DNA of 64,000 nt from Arthrinium phaeospermum (taxonomy: Eukaryota; Ascomycota; Sordariomycetes; Amphisphaeriales; Apiosporaceae), in NCBI GenBank assembly GCA_006503535.1, contig QYRS01000005.1:1178001-1242000 (forward strand), in the 5' to 3' direction. The translations under genes and the position numbers were made by a program. The notes below the pieces were generated by a model. That model did not search any database. It was not told the DNA's origin and worked only from the letters and a program-made list of their open reading frames with translations. Below, piece by piece: positions 26,143 through 36,922 of the stretch; position 1 is the first letter of the stretch; each line of letters opens with the position of its first letter.

Positions 26143-26638
26143 GATACGCGCAGGGTTGAGGACAGGCGAGTGGACGTTGGCTGCTTCACGAAACCGCAGC
26201 AAGCTGGGAGGACTGGAGCGTATACTAGACTTATTCCTTGTTCGGCCTGCCAGGCCAGTCCCTGATTGTCGGTGAAGGTCAGTCAGGGCCACCACAGCAG
26301 AGCGAGCGGCCAAGGGCTTGCATTGGGAACAGCGGTGTTTTTGCTGAGCATAAAACGGGGTTTAACGGCTGGTTTGATGTTTTGATGTAAGATTGTACAG
26401 CCTGAGTTTTGCACGTACATAATACGAGATTTCATACGCGCTTTTTTATATTGCCAGCTCTCAGTGCGAGGGCAATGAATGGATTTCTTTTTCTGAATGA
26501 AAGCACGCAGTTCACAGTGGCTTGATGACGCGAAACGATTTTGTGAGAATATGTAGTAATTCATCATGCTAGGATAGGATAGGACCCGTCGGCATATTTC
26601 AATTAGATCAGCCGTGGCAAAAATACAGCAAACTTTCC

Positions 26639-28078
26639 CTACCTACTCTTTTTCTTCCTCACGCTCCAGACACCGACCTCTAGGCACTCTCCCCCGTCCG
26701 CGCCGCCTTCGAGCATCAAGTTCTTGGTAGCTTTGGCGTACCACGCGTCCCAGCCCTCCTGGCTCATCTTGTTAACGGACCGCAGCATGGGCTCCCAGGT
26801 CCCGATGAGATCCACGACGCACTGGAGCGCCGTGTGCCGGATTGCCGCGCGTTCCGAGTCGATTGCGGATTGGAGGTGGTGGTCCCGCTCCCAGCGGATG
26901 TCGGTGCTGAGGGGGACGGCGAAGCGCTTGGAGATCATGCCCTCGAGCGTCTCGGCCTCCTGCACCAGGAAGGGCCCGATGGTGGCGCAGGGGACGGGCG
27001 AGACGGTGCGGGCGTCGCAGGCCTGGCTCAGCCAGCCGTTGTACTCGGCGATGAAGGGGTTTTTGGAGGGGCACAGGATGTTGGCGTCGACGTCGTAGAC
27101 GCCGAGCTCGGCGTAGGCGTCGTCCTTCTGCTGCTGCCTCCGCTGCTGCTGCTGGGAGTGGTGGTGCTGGTGGCGGTGGTAGTGCTCGCCCCCGGCCCCG
27201 GCGCCGTTCCGCTTGGGGGCGGTGGTGGCGAGGGTGTCGGGGGCGTTGGGCTTGAGGGAGCGCAGCACGCTGTCGACGTCCCAGACCTCGAGGACGCCGC
27301 CGGGGCGGACGACGCGGACCAGCTCGTCGGTGACGGCGGCCAGCTCCTTTTGCGTGAAGGCGGCCGACATGTCCTTGAAGACGACGAGGTCGAAGGCGGC
27401 CGACTCGAGCGGCCACGGAATCTGCCGGCAGTCGTGCTGCACAAACTGCCAGTGCATGTCGTCGCGGTCCTCGTCCACGAGGGCGGGCGGGCCCACGGCC
27501 GCGTCCTCCTCGTCCTTGCCGCCACGGCCGCTGCTGTTGCCGCTCCTGGCGCTGGTGCTGCCGCTGGTGCTGCCGCCTCCGTTGCTGTTGCTGTTGCTAT
27601 TGCTGCTGTTGGTATTGGTATTGGCGTTGGCGTTGGTGCTGGTGTTGCCGCTGTTGACACTGGTGCCACTAGTGCCGCGGATGTCCAGTCCGACAAAACT
27701 CACGGAGTTGTAGCCGTGCCGCGCGAAGTAGCGGTGGCACAGCATGGACCAGACGCCGGAGCCGCAGCCGACCTCGAGCACGCGCCGGGGCGGTTTCACG
27801 TGCTGCTGCTGCGGCTGCGGCTGCTGCGACAGAGACGAGGGCTCGCCCGTGCCCACGCCCACGCCCACGCCCACGAGCTCGTCGCTGCGCAGGACGGGCC
27901 GGCCGCCGTTGAGGCGTAGGCGCAGCAGGGTCGAGAGGGTCTGGCGGTGCGTCTCCTTGAGGTCGATGGGGAAGGGGTAGGCCAGCGTCGGGTCGCTAAA
28001 GAAACGCCGGTCGTTGACCACGACGGACCGCTTGCGGGTGGCGCCGGCGCCGCCTGGCCGCGCCGTCGTCTCCTCCAT
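26639..28078 (-). CDS. SAM-dependent methyltransferase with low-complexity inserts
   Basis: Class I (Rossmann-fold) methyltransferase of 479 residues, intronless. The SAM-binding motif I is VLEVGCGSGVW at about residues 100-110. A later motif region reads FVQHDCRQIPWPLESAAFDLVVFKD, followed by LVRVVRPGGVLEVWDVD. The N-terminal block (NDRRFFSDPTLAYPFPIDL) resembles the conserved lead-in of a fungal LaeA-like methyltransferase group. Two low-complexity stretches interrupt the fold: an Asn/Ser/Thr/Gly-rich segment between motif I and motif II (about residues 140-190) and a His/Gln-rich segment after the Gly-Gly-containing strand. Base composition is extremely GC-rich, which creates long open frames on the opposite strand; these are shadows. 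It is convergent with the nucleoporin gene. The substrate is unknown. Confidence 0.82.
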   Translation of the reverse strand: MEETTARPGGAGATRKRSVVVNDRRFFSDPTLAYPFPIDLKETHRQTLSTLLRLRLNGGRPVLRSDELVGVGVGVGTGEPSSLSQQPQPQQQHVKPPRRVLEVGCGSGVWSMLCHRYFARHGYNSVSFVGLDIRGTSGTSVNSGNTSTNANANTNTNSSNSNSNSNGGGSTSGSTSARSGNSSGRGGKDEEDAAVGPPALVDEDRDDMHWQFVQHDCRQIPWPLESAAFDLVVFKDMSAAFTQKELAAVTDELVRVVRPGGVLEVWDVDSVLRSLKPNAPDTLATTAPKRNGAGAGGEHYHRHQHHHSQQQQRRQQQKDDAYAELGVYDVDANILCPSKNPFIAEYNGWLSQACDARTVSPVPCATIGPFLVQEAETLEGMISKRFAVPLSTDIRWERDHHLQSAIDSERAAIRHTALQCVVDLIGTWEPMLRSVNKMSQEGWDAWYAKATKNLMLEGGADGGECLEVGVWSVRKKKSR

Positions 28079-31000
28079 CGGGGCGCGCGCGGGGGGGAGG
28101 GGTTGTGCGGTGGTTTAGGCAGAGGTAGGTATGCAAATAATTGGGTTGGTTAGGCGTGCGACCCGTCAAATGTTTAGACTTCCTAGCAGGTGTTTCTGAT
28201 ATGCGGTGTATCTTGGATATGTAGGCAGACACCGTGCGCGTCTTTGTTTGTTTCCGTCTTTTCGACACTCGTCTTCGTCAATATGTTTCTCCCTCTCTCT
28301 ACCTCTTTCTCTCTTGTGCTTGTTATGCAGAGGGCTGTTCGTGTGCTTGTGCCCCCGGCCCGACGAGCTTATCAGAAGCAGGCAGGTGAACGGTGTCCTG
28401 TCACATTTGATGGGATGCCAGCAGCTGCCTGACGTACTGTGCCGCATTCACTGTGCAGCGGTTCCATCAAGGTCAATAGAAAGAAACAGAGCAGCAGCAG
28501 CGGCAGCGCCGCAGCGGGGATTAGAATTGGAGTTTTGACGCTGAACTCTTTCGTTAGTCTTTGCTTCTTTGCGCATGACTAAGTCGAACCCAGAGGACCA
28601 AGGCAGGCTCACCTGTTGTTGACTTGGGCTGATGCTGTTCGACACAGACCGGTGGAAGTTTAATTGGGCGACATATGGATATTGGATGCAGCAAAGTATT
28701 GAAGTATCGCAGAGCCAACCGTCCACTGCAGTTCTAACTACTTGTACGTGTGAATGCATTGCATATATCAGGCAAGGGAGCAGCAGCCACTCGTAACCGA
28801 GTGACAACCACTGCATACGTGCATAACGGTGTTCTCGGGCTCTGAGGCTTTTTTTCTTCTTCTTCTTTTCTTTCCTGTTTTACTCGGGATTGAGCACTGA
28901 CGGGCCGTTCAAGAATGAAGCACCTACTTGTTTCTGCATACCCCCTCACTCAATCTGATCGGTGGGTGGGTGGAGACGCCCGGGATTCCCGACTCGCTCC
29001 CGCTCCAATGCCACAATGCCCAAGAGGCCAGCCGACGATTCGAAACACACAAACACCGAAAACCTGTGAGCCTTGAGCCTTGGAACCAGGTTGCGAAACC
29101 CAGGTTGGGAAAGTGTGATGCTGCTATCCTGTTCCCTGGGGGCCCAATCAGAGCCGCGTGTTCATGCCAAACAAAAGGGAAGAGGCTCAACGGCACCCTT
29201 TCCCATTCGACGCCCAGCCCCTTCGCGCCAAAAAGCGGCTGCGCGGCCAAGGGCGGGGGTGCCCAGGGGTGCCCAGCGCTCAAGAGTCCCGGATCTGCGC
29301 CAAGACGAAGCCGCCCGGGAGAATCCTCCGAGGACAAGGCCCAGCTAACCTACTGGCTCAGCTACTATGTTTGTCGCTTTGGAAGAAGGTTGGATTTGCA
29401 TCCTCCTTCGTTCCAGCACATTGTCCATGTGTGATCGAGAAGATGGGAAATGAGGGGTTCCCCTCTTCCCTCTAGGAGAACTGCATACGTTACGACGTAG
29501 GCTACTCTTCAGCCGCCATCACCGATGATCCTTCCCTGCAGGCAAGAGGCATCACCGGTCGCGCTTCATTGCTCATGACAACAGCTCCTGGAGCCAACCC
29601 TCTGTTTGTCCACCGGGAGATGGTGGCATCGACTCGTGGTCACGGGTCGATAGGCACCGCATCCCATCGCCGCCCATGAGCATTCCTTTCCGACGCGGCG
29701 CGAGCTAGAATGGCTGACTAGAAGCTGGCCATTTCCAGCACCGCCATCTGACCGCTCCTCGGAAGGGCGTGATTAGCCCCATGCTGCACAGCAACCCTAG
29801 CCGACTCGAGTCGGGGTGCTCAGCCGCTTGGCTGCCAGCAGATCGCACTCTCGTAGCAAGCTGCATAAGCTGGGGTTGCAACCAACTGACATACACGCAC
29901 ATCCAACCCTGTTGTGCCCGGATCTGTATGCTCCATGGGCGTCGTCGTCAAGTAAGTAGTCAGCAAGACAGTCATCGAGAACGTTGAAAGAAAGTGGTAA
30001 GAAGTATCTGCTGATGCTGAGCACCGTCATGGGGGAGCAGCCAATCAAGGGTTCCATCCACTGCCCAACCGAATCAACCTGCGGCCCGAGCCGTTCAATA
30101 GATCGGGTTCCTCCCCCGTTCCACGTCTTTTGTCTCCAAAACCGAAACACCACATGGGCTGCAAACATGCCAGCATGTCTTCGTTTCCACTCTGTGCACA
30201 CATATTCCGGGGTGATGGCGTGTATGTGTGCCCAGGTGTCATATAGGGATTTGTGCTGCATGCATGACGCAACTGCTAAGGTGAGGTATTATTGCCAATA
30301 CCTCTCTCTCTCTGCCTTGGGCCTGCCCGGCACTGGAAAGCCCGAGACGCTACAGGTACGGCAGCCGTAGTAAGCCGGACATCCGTGGATGGGTTGCGTC
30401 TCAACTTCCAGTCATGTGAACGGCTCTGCAACTCAAGACTCGAGACTAAATATGCCATTCACCATCTTCCCATGACTAACAACGCCGTGGGGGGCCACAC
30501 AAGCAACCCCTCCCATGCATATTTTCTCTAAACAAATGCATGCATGCGTACGCTGCGTGGGATGGCGCATCCCTGTGAAATGCCGGGCCAGGATGGGGAA
30601 GATGCGACGCGGCCTGCCTTCCCCCGCGCTTGGCTCACGGAATGCTCAACGCTGCACCTGAATCTACCCAGAGGATGCCCGGAATAAACGGCATGACGGC
30701 CATGGTTCAGGTCAAGTACATGAGAGAAAGTGGGCAAGATGCGGACTGCTGCATATTGACGTTCTGGCAGATGGAATGAACAGGCATGAGATGATGTTTG
30801 AGTTTGCCGCCAGTCGCTACGCACTCGAGGGATAGACTCGGCCCTAACAATTGATCAAGGACGGTGCATGTATATACACGCAACGGTTTGCCCGACTCCC
30901 CTGACCCAGTGTTGCTCGACCAGATCAGGAAAAAAAACCCCATGTCTACTGTAGGTATGAGCTAAAAACTGCTCACGCGGAGTGCAAACAGGCATTGGAC

Positions 31001-33633
31001 ATATCGACGAAGCTGTGCATTATTCATCGTGAGGGGAAGAGGTTGCCCGGAGTTGGACAGCCCTATAAGTGACAGCTTGTAAGCAGGATGGACCACATGC
31101 ACATGCGCAGAATCCGTTTGAGGTAATAAGTCACGAGAGCCACCGGCAGGTCTGTAGACATGGGACTTCCATGACCAGGCCTAGGCAATGTCGAATGCAC
31201 ATTCTTCACCACAATTCCGCCGCAAATCCGAACGGCGTGCGCACACAGCAACGCAGGAATCAATTTTCATGCTGCAGAGTACCCACAGCACCTACCCCTG
31301 GATCGGAACCGGAAGTGCTGTTGCTGCCAGGGGCCCTATCTGTCCTCATGGGCATCATGTTGCGGACACCGGCGGTACTTCCGCAATGTAGAGGTCCGGT
31401 TGAGCGGTTATGGCAGAAGTCAGTAACTAAGGAGGAGTTCAATATCCCAAGCTTTCCCACCTGTATCCAAGGAGAGTGGCCACAGGAAAAGGTGCTGACG
31501 ACGTCCGGCAGTCTGATGCATGGGCCAGACCAGAACAGCCGGCAGAGCTCCGATAACTTGCCTATTCTATACATGGTAGAGATGAGATTCGTAGCCAAAA
31601 ACAATATGCTCGCCGCATCCTGTGGATAATCCAAAGAGGAGTGAGGATGTGGGACGGGTGGTTTTGGAGCGAGCAGCTCGGCGTAATTATCACACCAGGT
31701 CCTGCGTCTCTCTGCAGGCGTTCCCATAGCATCCATCTCGAGGTGGCGGCTCTGCGGGATCTGGATAGTCCCACTATGCAGCAGCCCGGCCGACGTACAC
31801 TATACTGCTCTGGGCAGGAGTAGCATACAGGGTGGTGTTCTGGGTAGGTCGGCATGGGCAGGATGGATCTGTGGATCAGCCTATCTATACTCGAGAAGAG
31901 CGGAAGTACCCCCGACCTGTGCAATATCCCCAAAGATCATGAACCCCCACCGATCTGTACTGAGATTGAAAGGTTTTGCTAGCAAGTGCGGTAGGCCCAG
32001 TTCGTGGGTGCCAGTGCATGCTGTGCCGTAGAAGGCGTGTTCATCACAACAGTATGGCACGAGGAGGGCGCAACATCTGCAGTGCAACAACTGCAGTGGA
32101 CCAAGTTGAGACCCAAAAGGATGCTCGATCGTGATGCGAACACCAGAGAGCTTGTGATAGCATGTGCCTGTAGGTCCCTCAAGTTGCCTAACCCAAGGCC
32201 AAGAGAAGAAGAAAAAAACGAGGACGGGGGAAAGAAAAATGCAGGTTTGGAAAGAGGCTGAATTGGGTGCAGATGTGCGCAGACCCAGCGCGGGCCCTTG
32301 CCGAATCGGTCACCGACGGCGGGACCACGATTAAGAGACACGGGGGTCCGGCCATTGGTTCGAGGCCAAAAGGGTAACACAGCACGCGAGCCACTAACCC
32401 GCTGGTCTGGTTGGCTGACAGTGGACTGTGGACTGTGGACTGCCGAAGCGGGCGGCATACCTTCCGGGAGTACAAGTAAGTGCTGACAGATGAATTGCAT
32501 GCGTCTGGTGCATGAATCAAAACATCGAAGTCCTGTACTAATACCACGTCACGTCACCTTATGCCTCATGAGAGCAGTCGTGAGTTGTGATCTCGACGCC
32601 GAGTCAAGGCCGTCGCTGCAGCAAGCTCCTGTCTTTTGCTGCGCGTACTAATAGTAGTCGCACTGGACGAGGCTCCCCGTCTTCTGATTTTGGGCAAAGA
32701 GGAAGAAGGGTTGCGCAAGTTTGGTAATCAAACCTACGTCCACTAACAGAGTGGCTGAGTGGAGGCCAACGACAGCCCCTCCTCTTGCTCCCTCGACTTC
32801 TTCAAGACGGGTCCCCAAGTCCGCCCACGACGGGGTTTGGTGGGTTCGGCCTGCGTCGGGACGGAGCGATGGCATTACCATAGCAGCAGGGGGGCAGAGA
32901 AGGAAAACCTCCTCAGCAATCGGTCGTCGCAGCAATGCCTTCTTGGGGAAGAGAGCTGATTGGGCCGCGAGATGCAGCAAACAGAGCGGAATGGGATGGA
33001 GGAAGCCGGGGTAAGATTATTAACGGGCCCCCGACAAAGTTCAAGTATATAACCTAAGCGATCAATTAAGAGTGACATGTCAATAGCGCCGAGCCTGTGT
33101 CCAAACTCCAGACCGACTCCAGATTCCAGAGCAACACAAACCAACCGCGGCAGAAGAGAGGGGCATCCTGCATTCACCAAGACACCACATTTTGAGTAGA
33201 AGCGTTGTCATGCCCGTGGCCTGATTGGCCGGGCCTGAAAGGCGAGAGGGCATCCCCAGCAGCGCCGAATGCAAACTGAAGGGGAGACTCTGCAGTCTGG
33301 GCTGACCTTGTGTGACGATGATAACGATACCTACCGTACTGTACCTAGCAATGAGCAATGATATGAACGGACAGCACAGATGGTGGATGGCTCCCTCGTT
33401 ACCTCGTAACCCATCCATCCCATGCTTATCAGAGATCAGAGCAGAGATCGGAGGACGCAGCTGGAGGATTTATTAGTTAGCCTTCACCCACCTGGCCCCG
33501 ACGACTCGTTTGTCCCCATGCTGCTTGCTGCTTCTCTTTTTTTTTTCTTGCTTCTTCTCTTGCCTCGACTCGACCGTTTCCTGTCTTTCCCTCCCTTGGC
33601 AGGGCGCCCCCACCCATTCGACTAAACATCCAG

Positions 33634-33639
33634 CACGTG
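33634..33639 (+). promoter_or_regulatory. CACGTG box upstream of the SPX gene (distal)
   Basis: Palindromic E-box in the context GCACGTGT, about 930 bp before the SPX start codon. CACGTG is the core bound by Pho4/NUC-1-type phosphate-starvation bHLH factors. Function here is inferred from motif and gene type only; CACGTG can also serve other bHLH proteins. Confidence 0.35.
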
Positions 33640-33936
33640 TTGTGGCTTCTGGGCGTCGTCCAGACCCCTTCCATTAATTCGGTTCGACCCTTCCATCTTT
33701 CTCTCCACGTACTGCGGCCTCCTGCCCTAGCCTATTGAGGCACCTACCCGTACCTACCACACAAACAAAACCCTCGTGCACTGGATTAGGAAGGAGTGGG
33801 GGATCCCTTGGCACTGTCTGCTTCCCGAAAGGATCTTGAGACTTCCGAGAAGGAAATCAAGACTTCGCAAGTTGGAGTGTCGACTACACAGGACCTGTCG
33901 TCCGTGGTAGTAGTCGTTGTTGTTGCATCTTGGCCT

Positions 33937-33956
33937 GTTGTTGTTGTTGTTGTTGT
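33937..33956 (+). repeat. TTG trinucleotide microsatellite
   Basis: About six to seven tandem TTG units in the upstream region of the SPX gene, just before the proximal CACGTG box. Confidence 0.85.
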
Positions 33957-33959
33957 CTG

Positions 33960-33965
33960 CACGTG
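33960..33965 (+). promoter_or_regulatory. CACGTG box upstream of the SPX gene (proximal)
   Basis: Second CACGTG palindrome, context TGCACGTGCT, about 605 bp before the SPX start codon. Two such boxes within about 330 bp upstream of a phosphate-sensing-domain gene fit PHO-pathway control; this is inference. Confidence 0.4.
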
Positions 33966-34570
33966 CTCCTAGGTTACTCCTCCGACTGATTCGGGTTTGT
34001 TTGGGCTGGTTCAGCTATTTTAGTTGCCTTGGCTGGTCTCCCACCCCCAGACTCGGACTGGAGTCAGTTTCTTTGATCTGAGATCGCATGGGAATTCGGT
34101 GGCTTATTGCCTGCACCTGCTAGGCATTTTTGCTCCCCTCATTGGTTCTCTTTTCGACTCCTGGCCTTTGGTATCCATTCTGCTATTTGCTGCAAGTGGG
34201 AAGACGAGAAATCCCTCTCAAAGCCCCTCTGCCAGTGGATCGAGACCCAAGACACCTGACGGAGAAGCCGCTACTGGACGTCATCGCCCCAATTGACCCG
34301 ACATACTGGCCCCATTCTCCCATTGGCGAATTGTCGCACCCTTATCTCTGACCCTTCCTGCATACCTCTCTCTCTCTGCAAGTATATACCCAGCTTCTGT
34401 GGTATACATACATGCGTACTTAAAAGGTCTACGCTGCCCCGGACCGATCCTTCCAATCGTGTCGTGTTTGCATTGGATCGCAACGACATCAGTACCAGCA
34501 TTGATATCAATATACGCCCCGACGAGTTTCCTGCTTGCCAAGGCTATGCTGGTTGGTTTCATTGGCCACC

Positions 34571-35935
34571 ATGAAGTACGGTGATTATTTGGAGAAGGAA
34601 TCCGTCGCCAGATGGAGCCTCCACAACATTGATTACAACACCCTCAAGCAACTGATCAAGGTCAACACCACGAAAAACCAGGCCGCCGCCATCGCTATTC
34701 CCGGCCAGACCGACTTCTCGCTCAAGAGGTTCGAAGACACTCTATACCATGAGCTGCTCCTCCAACACTCCCGCGTCGACCTCTTTGTGTCGGGCAAGGC
34801 CGACGAGATAGCGAGGAGGCTACGGCACTTGCACAGTCTTGTCCACATCCTTATCCTCAAGTGTACCGACCCGATTGGCATCAACACCAAGCGCCAGAAG
34901 AAGTTTGTCAAATATAGGCGACAAATCGAGGAATGCAGCAGCGACATCAGCGACCTGAAGCGTTTCGTCTGGGCGCAGAAGGAAGCCCTGCGTAAGATCC
35001 TCAAGAAATACAAGAAGTGGACTGGCTCGACCACTCTCGGTGCGAGATTCCGTGATAATGTACTATCCAACCTGAAGAGCTTTACCAAACGCGACTTCCA
35101 CCCTCTCGAGCAGCAATACCAGGAGCTACTTACAGCCTTGATGGCCGCCTCGCCTCCAGCCCTATCCCCACACGAGCACTCCGATGCATCAACCTCGAGA
35201 CGGACAAGTCGTATATCAACTCCGACAAGACAGTCACCCGCACCACTACAGACGCCTGTCGAGCCCGAGACGAGGTACTGGAACGAGTATGATAATGGTA
35301 GCGAGGTGGGTGACGAGGAATACGCGCTTTATATCAACCCGGATGATTCTTCCAGCTTCCCAGGCTTTGGGAGTGTGAAAGGCATGTTCAACGGACCGGC
35401 CCGCAAGATCCGCGGCTGGCTCGGACATCCGGATAAGAACGATGAGCACCAATCGCTGCTGCACGCGCATCAGCACTCGCCTGCAGATTACTTCAGCATA
35501 CGGAATTCGGCTCACAATACCGACAACGAAGCCACAGATGACGAAGACTCTTCTTCCGTCGAGTATCCAATTAGAGGGTATGCGGCGCATTACGCTGCGC
35601 TTCCTAGCATAGAGGATCAGCGCGTGACCCGCTTCAGGGAAAAGGTAATGCACCGTTGCGCTGTCGTCAGTTTCCTCATCTCCATTGTACTGCTCATCGT
35701 CGCCAGTGTGCTGGTGGCGACGGGTCGCCATAAGCTGCAGGTGGAAGTAGATGTGGGCGTCACGCTCGCCGTTGTTGTCAGCCTGTTCGCTAGCTGTACG
35801 GGTCTCGGCGCCATGCTGTACCGGCAGGACCCCTTGAGTCTCCTTTACCAACTGGTAGTTTGGTTTACGTTTATTGGCATATGCGTGCTTAACGGCATGC
35901 TACTGGTCCTCGTGGCCGGGGTCAGCGGGTTATGA
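34571..35935 (+). CDS. SPX-domain protein with three C-terminal membrane segments (VTC-like layout)
   Basis: Likely vacuolar or other endomembrane protein of 454 residues acting in phosphate or polyphosphate homeostasis through inositol-pyrophosphate sensing. The ATG at 34571 sits in an excellent context (CCACCATGA) and begins the canonical SPX start MKYGDYLEKESV...NIDYNTLKQLIK. An ATG 12 codons upstream in frame is less likely. The third SPX helix pair ends with a basic KILKKYKKWTG segment, the usual inositol-phosphate-binding surface. After an acidic, Ser-rich linker come three hydrophobic segments at about residues 367-386, 397-417 and 428-450. There is no VTC polyphosphate-polymerase tunnel domain and no EXS domain. 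The layout therefore resembles accessory VTC subunits (Vtc5-type SPX plus membrane region), though I do not see the DUF202 signature, so orthology is open. Intronless. Two CACGTG boxes lie upstream. Confidence 0.85.
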   Translation: MKYGDYLEKESVARWSLHNIDYNTLKQLIKVNTTKNQAAAIAIPGQTDFSLKRFEDTLYHELLLQHSRVDLFVSGKADEIARRLRHLHSLVHILILKCTDPIGINTKRQKKFVKYRRQIEECSSDISDLKRFVWAQKEALRKILKKYKKWTGSTTLGARFRDNVLSNLKSFTKRDFHPLEQQYQELLTALMAASPPALSPHEHSDASTSRRTSRISTPTRQSPAPLQTPVEPETRYWNEYDNGSEVGDEEYALYINPDDSSSFPGFGSVKGMFNGPARKIRGWLGHPDKNDEHQSLLHAHQHSPADYFSIRNSAHNTDNEATDDEDSSSVEYPIRGYAAHYAALPSIEDQRVTRFREKVMHRCAVVSFLISIVLLIVASVLVATGRHKLQVEVDVGVTLAVVVSLFASCTGLGAMLYRQDPLSLLYQLVVWFTFIGICVLNGMLLVLVAGVSGL

Positions 35936-36922
35936 TATAATAAATGAGGTCTGGGAATTCGATCCACGAGAGGAAACACGCATCCTTCTCCCTTTGACTA
36001 TCATACCAAACGCGATTTCCTGCTCAAAGGCAAGACTATGCCCTCGCTCACAAGCTGGAGGACGGCATTTGAGTGTCATCCGCGAGCAATCCATCCGGTA
36101 CGTTGCCTTCGACTTGGGCGGTGGTGGTGGCCGAGACCAATACCCCTATCCAGTAATGGTCTCAAGATATCCATTTTGGCGGCGATTGTTATCCCGTGAG
36201 GTTATCATGCGGCCGTCTAGCGACGCAGCTATATAGCAGCACACTACAACTGCGTGAAGGGGACGACAACTTGGTTTGGTGGAGAAATTGGCCATTTTTG
36301 GTATTGTATAATTATTCTGGTCTGCCTCCATGGCTTGGTGCACATCGATTGAGATTGGTAAATACATGTTTGGAACGGGAGTCTGGCTTTTGCGGCCATG
36401 TGGCCTCGCAAAATTGGTATATGTAGGATAGTAGCAGCACATAGGGGTTTCGAAGCCATTTAGTATAGCAATGATACTTACCTAGCGACTACAGAAGAGC
36501 ATTTTATGATAATAAGTGTGGGTGCATCCAGTAGGTATTGTCATCGATGCCATTCGCTTGAGAGTTCAACAGCTCAAAGTATTGGAGTATGTTTGTCGGA
36601 GGTAGAGATTGCATTGACGTATAGATCAGGTTGCTATTCGCCGTACTCAAAGACCACTGCTTGAGCACTGAAGATTCAAGGCAAGAAAGAACAAACTTCT
36701 CACATGAGATGCGTCACTGCCAGAAGGCGCGTGAAACGATAGGGGGTATCATTCCTATGAACATCAACTCGGTGCATATACTCTTTACAAATACAACTGC
36801 TGATATATCCCTATATATCTCCACCCGATAAGCATTGCCAAGGACGAAACAAGCCAGAGAGATAGAGAGAAGAGTCTATATCAGATACAACCTGGCGGAT
36901 CATTTCTCTCCGTCCGGCGTCG
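35936..36922. other. Convergent intergenic region
   Basis: Spacer between the 3' ends of the SPX gene and the second Zn2Cys6 gene. I see no coding potential. Confidence 0.6.

Larger units (their letters stand above)
28079..34570. other. Gene-poor 6.5-kb region including the long SPX upstream region
   Basis: No open frame here shows a recognisable family motif or a convincing splice chain. The right third (about 33.5-34.57 kb) is pyrimidine-rich with a TTG microsatellite and two CACGTG boxes, consistent with the promoter and long 5' leader of the SPX gene. The remainder is unassigned. Confidence 0.5.

Noticed and set aside
26834..27919. 361-codon plus-strand frame opposite the GC-rich methyltransferase
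   Set aside because: It is a shadow of the real minus-strand gene. Its Val/Ala/Gly-rich translation is what GC-rich codons give on the opposite strand, with no motifs.
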